From Amaricoccus sp003258405 (lineage in GTDB: Bacteria; Pseudomonadota; Alphaproteobacteria; Rhodobacterales; Rhodobacteraceae), in the NCBI RefSeq assembly GCF_043226085.1, contig NZ_CP171225.1, positions 1,984,001 to 2,048,000 of the forward strand: 64,000 nt of DNA, given 5' to 3'. Position 1 is the first letter of the stretch, and each line of letters begins with the position of its first letter. The notes below the pieces were generated by a model. It made no database searches. It had not been told where the DNA came from and saw nothing but the letters and a program-made list of their open reading frames with translations. Below, piece by piece: positions 42,666-51,546 of this stretch. The position numbers and the translations under genes are program-made.

Positions 42666-44411
42666 ATGCTCCGCTCGGACAACCGAACGATAACGGCGTT
42701 TCTGAGGCTCGTCGCCTCGCGACTGGACGTGCCTGCGATCGGTGTGTTTCTCCTCGACGGCGCGAACGCGGCCCTTCTCACCGCCACGGACGAATTCCTG
42801 CACACATGGTCGCAACGGCGCGGCACCGGCCCTGAGGCAGGCGACGGTGCGACGATTTCCGGCGCCGTCGAGACGCAGATCGGCCGGAGCACACCAAGCC
42901 GGGTGGACCCGGCCGCATTCGGCCTCGAAAGCGCCTATGCCGTCATCATGCCGATCTGCTCCGGCAGCGAGCCAAGAGCCTTCCTGCTGCTCCTGAGCGC
43001 CCGCCGCCGCTGGTTGGGCCCGGGTGTGGCGGGAGCACTTCAGGACGCTGCGGATGTGCTTCAGAGCCTGCTGCCAACGCCGGTAGAGCAGGCCTCTCCG
43101 GCGGCACCTGCTGATGGAGCCGCGCATGCGGACGAGAATGTCGCGCCGTTGGCCCATGCCGCGCCCAGTTCGCATGCCGAGGCGCTGCGCCTGATCCGGG
43201 ACATGTGCAGCACTCCGGACGGCGGCGCCCGGGGGCTGCTCATGCTGGATCTCGACCGGTTCCGCGCGATCAACGAAGCGCTCGGCACGACCGCGGGCGA
43301 TGTCATTCTGGCGCGGACCGCTTCGCGGCTTGCCCGCCACATCGACCCCGAGCGTGAACGGCTCGCGCGGCTCGGCGGCGACCGCTTCCTGATTCTGAGC
43401 GACAGATCCGGCGCGGCACTGGCCCAGTACGCGATCGATCTGCTCGACTGCGTGGCGGAGCCCTTCACGGTCCGGGACGAGCCGGTGCAAATGCAGGCCA
43501 CGATCGGGCTCGTCTTCGTGGAGCCCGGCGAGGATATCCCGGCCGCGACGCTCTTCATGCGCGCCGATCGCGCGCTCAAGCGCGGCAAGACCGCGGGCGG
43601 CAACCGGGTCATGCCCCACGATCCCTGCGAGGATGCGGCCCTTCGCGATCGCAGCCGGCTCGAGCTCGACCTGAATGGCGCGATCAAGGCCGAGCAGCTC
43701 AGGCTCGTCTACCAGCCCTATGTCCGGCTGCTCGACGACAGCGTCGCCGGGGTCGAGGCGCTGCTGCGCTGGCAGCACCCGGGCCGCGGCGAGCTTTCGC
43801 CGGGCAGTTTCATGACGCTCGCCGAAACCTCCGGGCAGATCCTGCCGATCGGCTCCTGGGTGCTGCGCGAAGCGCTCTGCAGCGCCGCCGAGTGGCCCGG
43901 CGAGACGCGGCTTTCGGTCAACATCTCCGCACTGCAGTTCCAGCAGGCGGATTTCATCGCCCAGGTCGATTCCGCGCTGGCGCTGAGCGGCTTCCCCGCC
44001 GACCGGCTCGAGCTCGAGATCACCGAGACGGTGCTGATGCGCGACGACCCGGAAACGCTCGGGCAGCTCCGGATGCTGATCGCGCGCGGAATCCGGATTG
44101 CGCTCGATGATTTCGGCACCGGTTACAGCGCGCTCTCCTATCTTGCGCGGCTGCCGCACCACCGGATCAAGCTCGACAAGAGTTTCATCGACGATCTCGA
44201 CAACCCCGGCACCCGCGATGTGATCAAGGCCATCGTCGCCTCCGCCCGCGCCCAGGGCATCGCGGTGACGGCCGAAGGGGTCGAGACCGCCGACTGCCTC
44301 GAGCGCGTGCGCCAGATCGGCTTCACCCATGCCCAGGGCTTCGAGATCGGCACGCCGATGGAAGATCCGGGCCAGATCCTCGCCCGCCCCTTCCGCTGCG
44401 CCACCGCCTAG
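42666..44411 (+). CDS. GGDEF/EAL protein, likely active c-di-GMP phosphodiesterase
   Basis: A 581-aa cytosolic protein. The first 150 residues look like a GAF-type sensor (LRLVASRLDVPAIGVFLLDG, AYAVIMPICSGSEPRAFLLLLSA). The GGDEF domain (about 180-320) has a degenerate signature, RLGGDRFLIL instead of GGDEF, so cyclase activity is unlikely, though GTP could still bind as a regulator. The EAL domain (about 330-580) keeps the catalytic set: GVEALLRW, ELEITETVLM, LDDFGTGYSALSYL, KLDKSFIDDL and AEGVETADCLERV. It should therefore hydrolyse cyclic di-GMP. The gene stands alone; the sensed signal is unknown. Confidence 0.9.
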   Translation: MLRSDNRTITAFLRLVASRLDVPAIGVFLLDGANAALLTATDEFLHTWSQRRGTGPEAGDGATISGAVETQIGRSTPSRVDPAAFGLESAYAVIMPICSGSEPRAFLLLLSARRRWLGPGVAGALQDAADVLQSLLPTPVEQASPAAPADGAAHADENVAPLAHAAPSSHAEALRLIRDMCSTPDGGARGLLMLDLDRFRAINEALGTTAGDVILARTASRLARHIDPERERLARLGGDRFLILSDRSGAALAQYAIDLLDCVAEPFTVRDEPVQMQATIGLVFVEPGEDIPAATLFMRADRALKRGKTAGGNRVMPHDPCEDAALRDRSRLELDLNGAIKAEQLRLVYQPYVRLLDDSVAGVEALLRWQHPGRGELSPGSFMTLAETSGQILPIGSWVLREALCSAAEWPGETRLSVNISALQFQQADFIAQVDSALALSGFPADRLELEITETVLMRDDPETLGQLRMLIARGIRIALDDFGTGYSALSYLARLPHHRIKLDKSFIDDLDNPGTRDVIKAIVASARAQGIAVTAEGVETADCLERVRQIGFTHAQGFEIGTPMEDPGQILARPFRCATA

Positions 44412-44500
44412 AGCGAAAACGGTTCTGGCCCGGGGCTTGCGCCGGGCCTCGGGCCGCAGCCATAGTCGAAGCCCCTCTCACGGCCTTCCGGGATCGCACG

Positions 44501-45709
44501 GTGCCTCCGCTTCCTCGCCTCAACCAGTCGCCGCGCGATGCAGCGTTCGTGCAGGATCCGTATCCGTTCTACGAGCGCGCCCGCGCCGCGGGGCCGCTCT
44601 TCGACTGGGAGGAGTACGGCTTTCCCTGCGCGGCGGGGTATCGCGAGGTCAGCCTGCTTCTGAGGGACCGCCGCTTCGGGCGCGAGCCGCTCACCGGGCT
44701 CGCTCAGGAAGGGCCGGCGCATCTCAGGGATTTCCGCGCAGTCGATACGCTCTCCATGCTCGACCGCGAACCGCCCGCCCATACCCGCCTGCGCGGCCTC
44801 GTGCTGCGCGCCTTCACCTCGCGCCGGATCGCGGGGCTCGAGCCCGAGATCGGCGGGATTGCCGCCGATCTCCTCGAGCGGCTCGCGACGGCGGAGCAGG
44901 CTGATCTCATAAGGGACTTTGCCGAACCCCTGCCCGTCATCGTGATCTCGCGCCTTCTCGGCGTGCCCGACGCGATGGCGCCACAGCTGCTCGCCTGGTC
45001 CCACGCCATGGTCTCGATGTATCAGGCGCGGCGCGACCGGACCATCGAGGAGGCCGCAAACACGGCGGCGCGGGAGTTTTCTGCCTGGCTCCGCGCGCTC
45101 ATCGACACGCGACGGCACGCCCCGGCCGATGACCTGCTGACGCATCTGATCGTGGCGGAGAGCGGAAACGAGCACCTCTCGACCGAAGAGATGATCGCAA
45201 CCTGCATCCTGCTTCTCAACGCGGGCCACGAGGCGACCGTCCATGCGATCGGCAACGGGGTCCGGACACTTCTGCAGGTCGTGCCGGAGCCCGCAGCGGT
45301 CCTCGGGCCGGGGCAGATCGCGGGCACTTGCGAGGAGATCCTGCGGCACGATCCTCCCCTCCATCTCTTCACCCGAATCGCGCGGGAGGATGTCGCCCTC
45401 TTCGGACATCAGTTCCGGCGCGGTGAGACGGTCGGCTGCCTGCTGGCGGCGGCCAACCGGGATCCTGCGGTCTTTCCCGAGCCCGACCGGTTCCTGCCCC
45501 GCCGCCGGAACGCGGGCGCGCATCTTTCCTTCGGCGCCGGGATTCATTTCTGCCTCGGGGCGCCGCTCGCCCGCCTCGAGCTTCGCGTGGCGATTCCGGC
45601 GCTTTTCGCCCGTTTTCCGAAGCTCGCTCTCGCCGCGCCGCCGCGCTTTGCCGACCGTTTTCATTTCCGTGGCGTCGAAGCGCTGCCATCAGACTTGACC
45701 CGAATCTGA
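44501..45709 (+). CDS. Cytochrome P450
   Basis: A 402-aa soluble bacterial P450. Heme-binding loop HLSFGAGIHFCLGAPLARLEL with the thiolate Cys, I-helix oxygen-activation motif LLNAGHEATVHAIGNG (Ala-Gly-His-Glu-Ala-Thr), K-helix Glu-x-x-Arg in CEEILRHDPPLHLFTR, and HTRLRGLVLRAFTSRRI of the C helix. A fatty-acid, terpenoid or xenobiotic substrate cannot be told apart. Start is a GTG at 44501. No ferredoxin or reductase is adjacent, so electrons must come from genes elsewhere (fdxA is 26 kb away but not a known P450 partner). It follows the EAL gene by 89 bp. Confidence 0.92.
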   Translation: MPPLPRLNQSPRDAAFVQDPYPFYERARAAGPLFDWEEYGFPCAAGYREVSLLLRDRRFGREPLTGLAQEGPAHLRDFRAVDTLSMLDREPPAHTRLRGLVLRAFTSRRIAGLEPEIGGIAADLLERLATAEQADLIRDFAEPLPVIVISRLLGVPDAMAPQLLAWSHAMVSMYQARRDRTIEEAANTAAREFSAWLRALIDTRRHAPADDLLTHLIVAESGNEHLSTEEMIATCILLLNAGHEATVHAIGNGVRTLLQVVPEPAAVLGPGQIAGTCEEILRHDPPLHLFTRIAREDVALFGHQFRRGETVGCLLAAANRDPAVFPEPDRFLPRRRNAGAHLSFGAGIHFCLGAPLARLELRVAIPALFARFPKLALAAPPRFADRFHFRGVEALPSDLTRI

Positions 45710-45798
45710 TTGCAGCGGATCAGGTGACGTCCGCGCCTTCATTAACGAATCCTCCCGGCGCCGGTCCAAAAGACAAACACACTCACGCGAGGTGACAC

Positions 45799-46509
45799 GT
45801 GCTCAAGAAGTTGTCTGCCGAGGCACTCGGCACATTCTGGCTGGTGTTCGGGGGCTGCGGCAGCGCCATTCTGGCAGCGGCCTTTCCCGAACTCGGCATC
45901 GGTTTTGTCGGCGTTGCGATAGCGTTCGGCCTCACCGTTCTGACCATGGCCTATGCCGTCGGCCCGATCTCCGGCGGCCATTTCAACCCCGCCGTCACGC
46001 TCGGGCTGGCGATTGCGGACCGCTGCGAGTGGAGCGATGTGATCCCCTACTGGGTCGCCCAGGTTCTCGGCGGCCTGCTCGCCGGCGCCCTGCTCTATGT
46101 CATTGCCTCCGGCACGCCGTTCGACATCACCGGCGACGCGCCGCTCTGGTCGCCCGGCAGCTTCGCCTCGAACGGCTACAATGATCTCTCGCCCGGCGGC
46201 TACAACATGATCTCCTGCCTGCTCATCGAGATCGTGCTGACCGCCTTCTTCCTGATCGTGATCCTCGGCGCGACGCAGCGCGGCGCTCCGGCAGGCTTCG
46301 CACCGATCGCGATCGGTCTCTGCCTCACGCTCATCCACCTGATCTCGATCCCGGTGACGAATACCTCGGTCAACCCGGCCCGCTCGACCGCGGTGGCGTT
46401 CTTTGCCGAGACCAATGCGGTTTCCCAGCTCTGGCTCTTCTGGGTCGCGCCGCTCGTGGGCGCCGCAATCGGCGCCTTCATCTGGGACACTGTCCTCGAC
46501 AGCGATTGA
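45799..46509 (+). CDS. aqpZ: Aquaporin Z
   Basis: A 236-aa water channel of the inner membrane. Six helices with both NPA boxes, GGHFNPAVTLGLA and NTSVNPARSTAVAFF; the selectivity filter shows Arg directly after the second NPA, and the narrow-filter context of AqpZ. MLKKLSAEALGTFWLVFGGCGSAILAA at the start is highly typical. The start codon is GTG 45799 with GAGGTG 6 bp upstream. Isolated gene followed by a GC-rich terminator-like palindrome. Confidence 0.96.
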   Translation: MLKKLSAEALGTFWLVFGGCGSAILAAAFPELGIGFVGVAIAFGLTVLTMAYAVGPISGGHFNPAVTLGLAIADRCEWSDVIPYWVAQVLGGLLAGALLYVIASGTPFDITGDAPLWSPGSFASNGYNDLSPGGYNMISCLLIEIVLTAFFLIVILGATQRGAPAGFAPIAIGLCLTLIHLISIPVTNTSVNPARSTAVAFFAETNAVSQLWLFWVAPLVGAAIGAFIWDTVLDSD

Positions 46510-46519
46510 TCCCGACCGG

Positions 46520-46544
46520 GGCGGCGCGGGCCCGCGCCGCCTTT
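46520..46544 (+). terminator. GC-rich terminator-like palindrome after aqpZ
   Basis: GGCGGCGCGGG directly followed by CCCGCGCCGCC, a perfect 11-bp dyad 11 bp past the aqpZ stop, then TTTCCCC. Weak T tract, but the position suits termination. Confidence 0.55.
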
Positions 46545-46789
46545 CCCCTCGCCCCTGGCCCCCGCCGCACCGCGCGGGTTGGCATGCGGTTTTCAGGGGA
46601 GGCCCCTCACGGTGCAAGCGAGGCTTTTCACCGTGAAAACGTGTCCATATCATTGAAATTACTAAATAAACCCATTAACAAAAGATGAATCAGGGCTAGC
46701 CCTCCCCCCTGGGGGCGGTCCGGTGGCAGGTCGCGATTTCCGCCCTCCCCGGCTTGGCGCGCGCGCGGCGAGCCGCTAGTCTCGCGGCC
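46545..46789. other. Gap with an AT-rich stretch before mazG
   Basis: A 245-bp gap. The stretch 46640-46690 is unusually AT-rich for this DNA (ATCATTGAAATTACTAAATA and CATTAACAAAAGATGAATCA) and may hold a promoter. I see no gene. Confidence 0.25.
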
Positions 46790-47632
46790 ATGAAGGACGA
46801 GACATCCCACACCGATTCCGATGCCCTGATCCGCGACCCGGACGGCGGCGTGCCGCGGCTTCTGCGCATCATGGAGCGGCTCCGCGACCCGGAGACCGGC
46901 TGCCCCTGGGATATCGTCCAGAGCTTCGAGACCATCGTGCCCTACACGATCGAGGAGGCCTATGAGGTCGCCGATGCGATCGAGCGCCAGGACCATGCCG
47001 ACCTGCGCGACGAGCTGGGCGACCTGCTGCTTCAGGTGGTCTATCATGCACAGATGGCGCGCGAGGCCGGGCATTTCGGTTTCGATGACGTTGCGCAGGC
47101 GATCTCGGACAAGATGGTGCGGCGGCACCCGCATGTCTTCGGCGACGAGAGCCGCGACAAGTCGCCGGAGGATCAGACCCGCGACTGGGAAACGATCAAG
47201 GCGGGCGAGCGCAAGGCGCAGGCCCGCGCCGCAAGTGCGCTCGACGGCGTCGCGGCGGGTCTGCCGGCGCTCACACGCGCGGTGAAGCTGCAGAACCGGG
47301 CCGCGCGCGTCGGCTTCGACTGGCCCGATGCCGGAGCCGTGCTCGAGAAGATCGCCGAGGAAACCGCTGAGCTCGTCGCCGAGCGTGACAGCGGCTCGCC
47401 CGAGACGGTCTACGAGGAATACGGCGACCTGCTCTTCGTGATGGCCAATCTGGCGCGGCACCTGAAGATCGACCCCGAGGCGGCGCTCCGTTCGGCCAAC
47501 GCAAAGTTCACCCGGCGCTTCCATGGCATCGAGGCGGCGCTGCGCGCGGAAGGGCGCACGCCATCCGACAGCACCCTCGAGGAGATGGATGCGCTCTGGG
47601 ACGCGGTCAAGCGCGCCGAACGGGAGGCCTGA
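46790..47632 (+). CDS. mazG: Nucleoside triphosphate pyrophosphohydrolase MazG
   Basis: A 280-aa two-domain pyrophosphohydrolase that removes abnormal (d)NTPs and tunes the nucleotide pool and ppGpp response. Each MazG domain supplies the Glu-Glu-x-x-Glu and Glu-x-x-Asp metal motifs: EEAYEVADAI with LRDELGDLLLQVVYHAQ in the first half, EETAELVAE with EEYGDLLFVMANLARHL in the second. DPETGCPWDIVQSFETIVPYTIEE is the family N-terminal motif. ATG 46790 starts at MKDETSHTDS; homology begins a few residues later. Confidence 0.95.
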   Translation: MKDETSHTDSDALIRDPDGGVPRLLRIMERLRDPETGCPWDIVQSFETIVPYTIEEAYEVADAIERQDHADLRDELGDLLLQVVYHAQMAREAGHFGFDDVAQAISDKMVRRHPHVFGDESRDKSPEDQTRDWETIKAGERKAQARAASALDGVAAGLPALTRAVKLQNRAARVGFDWPDAGAVLEKIAEETAELVAERDSGSPETVYEEYGDLLFVMANLARHLKIDPEAALRSANAKFTRRFHGIEAALRAEGRTPSDSTLEEMDALWDAVKRAEREA

Positions 47633-47663
47633 CGCCCCGCCCGTTCATGCGCGAGCACCAGAG

Positions 47664-48008
47664 TCAGTCATCCGCCTCGCAGAACAGGGTGTGCAGCGCG
47701 CTTATCAGGCGTTCCACCTTCTCATCGCCGATCGAATAGTAGATCGCCTTGCCATCCCGCCGGCTCTTCACGAGCCCTTCGAGACGGAGGCGCGCAAGCT
47801 GTTGCGACACCGCCGCCTGGCGCGCGCCGACCAACTCTTCGAGCTCGCTTACCGATCGCTCCCCCGCAACCAGATGGCACAGGATCATCAGCCGGCCCTC
47901 ATGGGCAACGGCCTTCATCAGCTCTGCAGCGGCTTTGGCCTGCTCAGCCATCAGGCTTGCATCCGGCGCAGGGCCGATAGCCTCCGCAGTGGCCGCCCGG
48001 ATCTCCAT
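47664..48008 (-). CDS. ArsR-family repressor of the SqrR/BigR persulfide-sensing type
   Basis: A 114-aa winged-helix repressor. HTH: SVSELEELVGARQAAVSQQLARLRLEGLVKSRRDGKAIYYSI. Two cysteines stand where SqrR/BigR proteins keep their reactive pair: one in helix alpha2 (LMILCHLVAGERSV) and one in the last helix (ALHTLFCEADD). In that group the pair forms a tetrasulfide bridge with persulfides, releasing DNA and inducing sulfide-detoxifying genes. There is no metal-binding CxC of ArsR/SmtB type. No sulfide:quinone reductase or persulfide dioxygenase is adjacent in the window. Two AT-rich palindromes lie just upstream of the start. It follows nrdJ on the same strand. Confidence 0.85.
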   Translation of the reverse strand: MEIRAATAEAIGPAPDASLMAEQAKAAAELMKAVAHEGRLMILCHLVAGERSVSELEELVGARQAAVSQQLARLRLEGLVKSRRDGKAIYYSIGDEKVERLISALHTLFCEADD

Positions 48009-48035
48009 CCCAGCTACCTCTTCTTGCCTAAGATC

Positions 48036-48064
48036 ATCTAATATAGATAATTATTCACGCGAAT
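48036..48064. promoter_or_regulatory. Two palindromes upstream of the SqrR/BigR-like gene
   Basis: ATCTA-ATA-TAGAT (48036-48048) and ATTC-ACGC-GAAT (48053-48064), 28-56 bp before the ArsR-type start codon, in a markedly AT-rich 73-bp gap. Both could be the repressor's own operator. The first is a perfect 5-bp-arm dyad. Confidence 0.5.
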
Positions 48065-48081
48065 TGAAGTGCTCGCGCAGA

Positions 48082-50955
48082 TCACCCGCAAGCCCCTGTA
48101 TATCCGCATGCCGTACAGAAGTCACAGCCATCGCGGCGGATTACCGCAGCATGTCCGCATTCGGCGCAGATCCGCCCGGCCACGGCCACCTGCGCGTCAT
48201 CCTCTTCGGGCACCGGGGCATCCGTCCAGAGCGCGGGGGCTCCCGCCACCGGATAGCCCTCGGCATCGAGCACACCGAGCATGGCGTAGCGATGGATGAG
48301 CAGCCGCGCGACATAGGCGATGGTGGAGGGCTGGACCGCCTGCTTCTCGGCCCCCGGCACACGGGCAAAGAAATCGCCCTGCGCTTCGGGAAGATCCTTG
48401 AGGCCGCGAAGCTTCTTGCCGATCCAGGCCGGATCGATCACCCGCATGTCGAGACTGAGGCTCTTGGTGAGCCCATTGAATTCAAGCGGATAGGCGCCGG
48501 AGAGCCAGACGCTGAACGGCCGCTTGGTGCCGTCGGGCAGCACGCATTCCTTCACGAACATCGCGAAATCGTCACCCGTCGTGGGATTGAGGATGTCCAC
48601 CGTCCAGGAGAGCGTTCCGTCCGCGCCCGATTTCGGCTCCTTGCGCGAGAACATCGCATCGACGAGCGGGGTGCCGCGGCCTTCGTCATCGAAGACGCCG
48701 AGCCGCTCGCAGCGGTAGCGCACCACCTGGGCAAAAGCGGAGACATTGCCCGCCACCGGCTGGATGCGGCCGTCGGGCGGCATCGCGACGCGGTAGGGCG
48801 CACCGGGGGTCTTGGCGAGGCTGTCGAGCTTCAGCGCGAGCCAGCTGCTGTCCTGCGCGCGCATGTCCATGCTGAGGTTCTTGGCCAGCGCGCCGAGGCC
48901 GCGCGGGGTCTGCTCGCCGTTGACCCAGACCTCGAAAGGCTGGTTCCGGCCGTTCTCCACATGGCCGACGAAGACGGCGAAGCGGTTCTGCGGCGCCTCG
49001 ACCATGTAGGTCCAGGAGGGCGAGCCGGCGGTGAGCTTCGGCCGGTGCGGCCAGCGCAGCGCCGCGAGCGCCACCTGCGGCGCGTCGCCGATGCGGATGC
49101 GGCGGTCGGGCTCGGACTGATCGAGATCCTGCGGCGTCTCCCCCTCGACGGAGAGGACCGCGCCGAGGACGCTGTTCGGGCGGTAGGTGGTGATGCCCTT
49201 CAGGCCTGCCTTCCAGGCCTCGAGGTAGAGATCCTCGAAATCTTCGAAGGGATAGTCCTCGGGCACGTTCACCGTCTTGGAGATGGCGGCGCAGATATAG
49301 GGCTGGATTGCCGCCTGCATCGCCATGTGATCCTTCGCCGCGATCTCGAGCGCGTTGCGGAAGGCAGGCGGCAGCTCCTTCGTGTTGCCGCCGCGGGCGC
49401 GCCAGAGCCGATAGGCGTGGTCCTCCACCCGGTATTCGCGCATGGAACCATCCGCCTCGCGCTTCTTGCGGGTGTAATACCAGGAATAGGCGGGTTCGAT
49501 GCCGTTCGAGGCGTTGTCGGCGAAGGCGAGGCTGATCGTACCGGTCGGGGCAATCGAGAGGAGATGGCTGTTGCGCATCCCGTGCGCCCTGATTTCGGCG
49601 CGGATGTCCTCGGGCAGGCGTCCGGCCATGCCGGAGGCGAGGAAACGCTCGGCGTCGAAGAGCGGGAAGGCACCCTTCTCGCGCGCCAGCCCGATGGAGG
49701 CCCGGTAGGCGGCATCGCGCATCTGGCGGGTGACATCGGCGGCGAAGTCGCGCGCCTCGGCGCTGTCGTAGCGCAGCCCCATGAGGATGAGCGCATCGCC
49801 GAGACCGGTGAAGCCGAGGCCGATCCGGCGCTTGTTCTCGGCCTCCGCCGCCTGCTCGGGCAGCGGCCAGACGGTGGCGCTCAGCACGTTGTCGAGCATC
49901 CGCACCGCAGTGGTGACGCAGGCCGCGAAGGCCTCCCCCTCGAAGCGCGCGGCGGGGGTGAAGGGCTCGGAGACGAAGCGGGTGAGATCGATCGAGCCGA
50001 GGCAGCAGCAGCCGTAATCGGGGATCGGAATCTCGCCGCAGGGGTTCGTCGCCTCGATCCGCTCGATGTAGTGGAGGTTGTTCTCGGCATTGATCCGGTC
50101 GAGGAAGAGCACGCCGGGCTCGGCGGCCTCGTAGGTGTTGCGGGCGATGATCTGCCACAGCTCGCGGGCGCGGATCGTGGCATAGACCCAGCGCCCGTCG
50201 GCGCGCTTGTGGGCGCCATTGGCGATCTGGACCGGCGAGGGCTCGGCCTCGTGGACCAGCTCGAAGGTGGCATCCTTGTCGACCGCTTCCATGAAGACGT
50301 CGGTGACGCCGACCGAGATGTTGAAGTTGTTGAGCTTGCCCGCCTGTCGCTTCGCGCCGACGAATTCCATGATGTCGGGATGATCGCAGCGCAGCACGCC
50401 CATCTGTGCACCGCGCCGGGCGCCAGCCGATTCGACGGTCGCGCAGGACTGGTCGAAGACATGCATGTAGCTGATCGGGCCGGAGGCCGAGCTGTCGGTG
50501 CCGTGCACCCGGGCGCCGCGCGGGCGGATCGAGCTGAAATCGTAGCCGACCCCGCCGCCGCGGCGCATGGTTTCCGCCGCCTCGCGCAGCGCGTGATAGA
50601 TGCCCGGCTTGCCGTCGACCCTGTCGGAGATCGAATCACCCACAGGTTGAACGAAGCAATTGATGAGGGTGACGGCGCGAATACCGGAACCGGCCGCGGA
50701 ATTGATCCGGCCGCCGGGAATGAAGCCTGCCTCGAGCGTCTCGAGGAAGTCCTGCGCGTGCTCTTCGGGGTGCTCCTCGACCTCCGCAAGCCCTCGCGCG
50801 ACCCGCAAACGCACGGCGCGGACCATTTCCGGGCCATCAAGGTCCTTTTCGGAGCCCTTGGCATATTTCTCGCGCAGCACGTCGAGGCTCACCTCCTGCC
50901 ACGGGAGTCCGGCGCCGGCGGCGGGGGAAAAGGTCCGAAGGTCCGGCTTGTTCAT
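48082..50955 (-). CDS. nrdJ: Adenosylcobalamin-dependent (class II) ribonucleotide reductase
   Basis: A 957-aa enzyme making deoxyribonucleotides with a B12-derived radical, independent of oxygen. The N-terminal region has RINSAAGSGIRAVTLINCFVQPVGDSI, with the redox Cys; then RRGGGVGYDFSSIRPRGA. The finger loop with the catalytic thiyl Cys and Glu is expected in IERIEATNPCGEIPIPDYGCCCLGSIDLTRF (N-P-C-G-E-I-P). A substrate-phosphate loop is seen in SIAPTGTISLAFADNASNGIEP. The very C-terminus carries Cys pairs CAECGH and CDFCTACGYTGACG for zinc or thiol transfer. The length is that of the long alphaproteobacterial form. It stands alone apart from the small downstream repressor gene. Confidence 0.95.
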   Translation of the reverse strand: MNKPDLRTFSPAAGAGLPWQEVSLDVLREKYAKGSEKDLDGPEMVRAVRLRVARGLAEVEEHPEEHAQDFLETLEAGFIPGGRINSAAGSGIRAVTLINCFVQPVGDSISDRVDGKPGIYHALREAAETMRRGGGVGYDFSSIRPRGARVHGTDSSASGPISYMHVFDQSCATVESAGARRGAQMGVLRCDHPDIMEFVGAKRQAGKLNNFNISVGVTDVFMEAVDKDATFELVHEAEPSPVQIANGAHKRADGRWVYATIRARELWQIIARNTYEAAEPGVLFLDRINAENNLHYIERIEATNPCGEIPIPDYGCCCLGSIDLTRFVSEPFTPAARFEGEAFAACVTTAVRMLDNVLSATVWPLPEQAAEAENKRRIGLGFTGLGDALILMGLRYDSAEARDFAADVTRQMRDAAYRASIGLAREKGAFPLFDAERFLASGMAGRLPEDIRAEIRAHGMRNSHLLSIAPTGTISLAFADNASNGIEPAYSWYYTRKKREADGSMREYRVEDHAYRLWRARGGNTKELPPAFRNALEIAAKDHMAMQAAIQPYICAAISKTVNVPEDYPFEDFEDLYLEAWKAGLKGITTYRPNSVLGAVLSVEGETPQDLDQSEPDRRIRIGDAPQVALAALRWPHRPKLTAGSPSWTYMVEAPQNRFAVFVGHVENGRNQPFEVWVNGEQTPRGLGALAKNLSMDMRAQDSSWLALKLDSLAKTPGAPYRVAMPPDGRIQPVAGNVSAFAQVVRYRCERLGVFDDEGRGTPLVDAMFSRKEPKSGADGTLSWTVDILNPTTGDDFAMFVKECVLPDGTKRPFSVWLSGAYPLEFNGLTKSLSLDMRVIDPAWIGKKLRGLKDLPEAQGDFFARVPGAEKQAVQPSTIAYVARLLIHRYAMLGVLDAEGYPVAGAPALWTDAPVPEEDDAQVAVAGRICAECGHAAVIRRDGCDFCTACGYTGACG

Positions 50956-51107
50956 GGAGACGCTGCCTCGTGCTGCGGTTGCGGGATCAGGATAGGGCCG
51001 CGCCCCTCTCCGGTCAATTCCGGCGCCCGTGGCGATTCCGGATGACGCCGCCCGAAATCCGACTATGTTGTGCGGAATGTGGACATCGATATCTAGGGAT
51101 TGAGGCC

Positions 51108-51545
51108 ATGACGGCCAAGGTGCATCTCGTCAAGCTCTGCGTTGGCGCGGAAGCCCTCTCCGATCTCGAAGAGTGGCAGAGACGGCGCGCCGCGGAAAAA
51201 CGCGCGGCCGAACAGGATCCGCGCCCGATGCATGTGACCCGGATGTGGCCCCGGCGCGCAGACGAGCTGCTCGGCGGCGGCTCGCTCTACTGGGTCATCA
51301 AGGGCATGATCCTGGCGCGCCAGCAGATCGCCGAGCTTCGGAAATGCTTGGGCGAGGACGGGATCGAGCGCTGTGGCATCGTGCTGGAGCCGGAGATCGT
51401 GCGCGTCGCGCCGAGGCCGCGGCGCCCGTTCCAGGGCTGGCGCTATCTTTCGCCCGAGGATGCGCCGCCGGATCTGTCGGGTAGCGCCGAAGACGACCTC
51501 CCCCCCGCCCTCGCCGCAGAGCTCGCGGCCATCGGAATTGTCTGA
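51108..51545 (+). CDS. DUF1489 family protein
   Basis: A 145-aa protein restricted mostly to alphaproteobacteria, with no known function. The conserved core reads KVHLVKLCVGAEALSDLEEWQ, PMHVTRMWPRRADELLGGGSLYWVIKGMILARQQI and RCGIVLEPEIVRVAPRPRRPFQGWRYLSPEDAPPDL. The run HVTRMWPRR and the Trp-rich YWVIKG are fixed features. The Arg-rich, basic character around GWRYL suggests RNA contact, but that is a guess. ATG 51108 has GAGG 3-6 bp upstream. Divergent from nrdJ; the next gene starts 1 bp after its stop. Confidence 0.88.
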   Translation: MTAKVHLVKLCVGAEALSDLEEWQRRRAAEKRAAEQDPRPMHVTRMWPRRADELLGGGSLYWVIKGMILARQQIAELRKCLGEDGIERCGIVLEPEIVRVAPRPRRPFQGWRYLSPEDAPPDLSGSAEDDLPPALAAELAAIGIV

Positions 51546-51546
51546 C

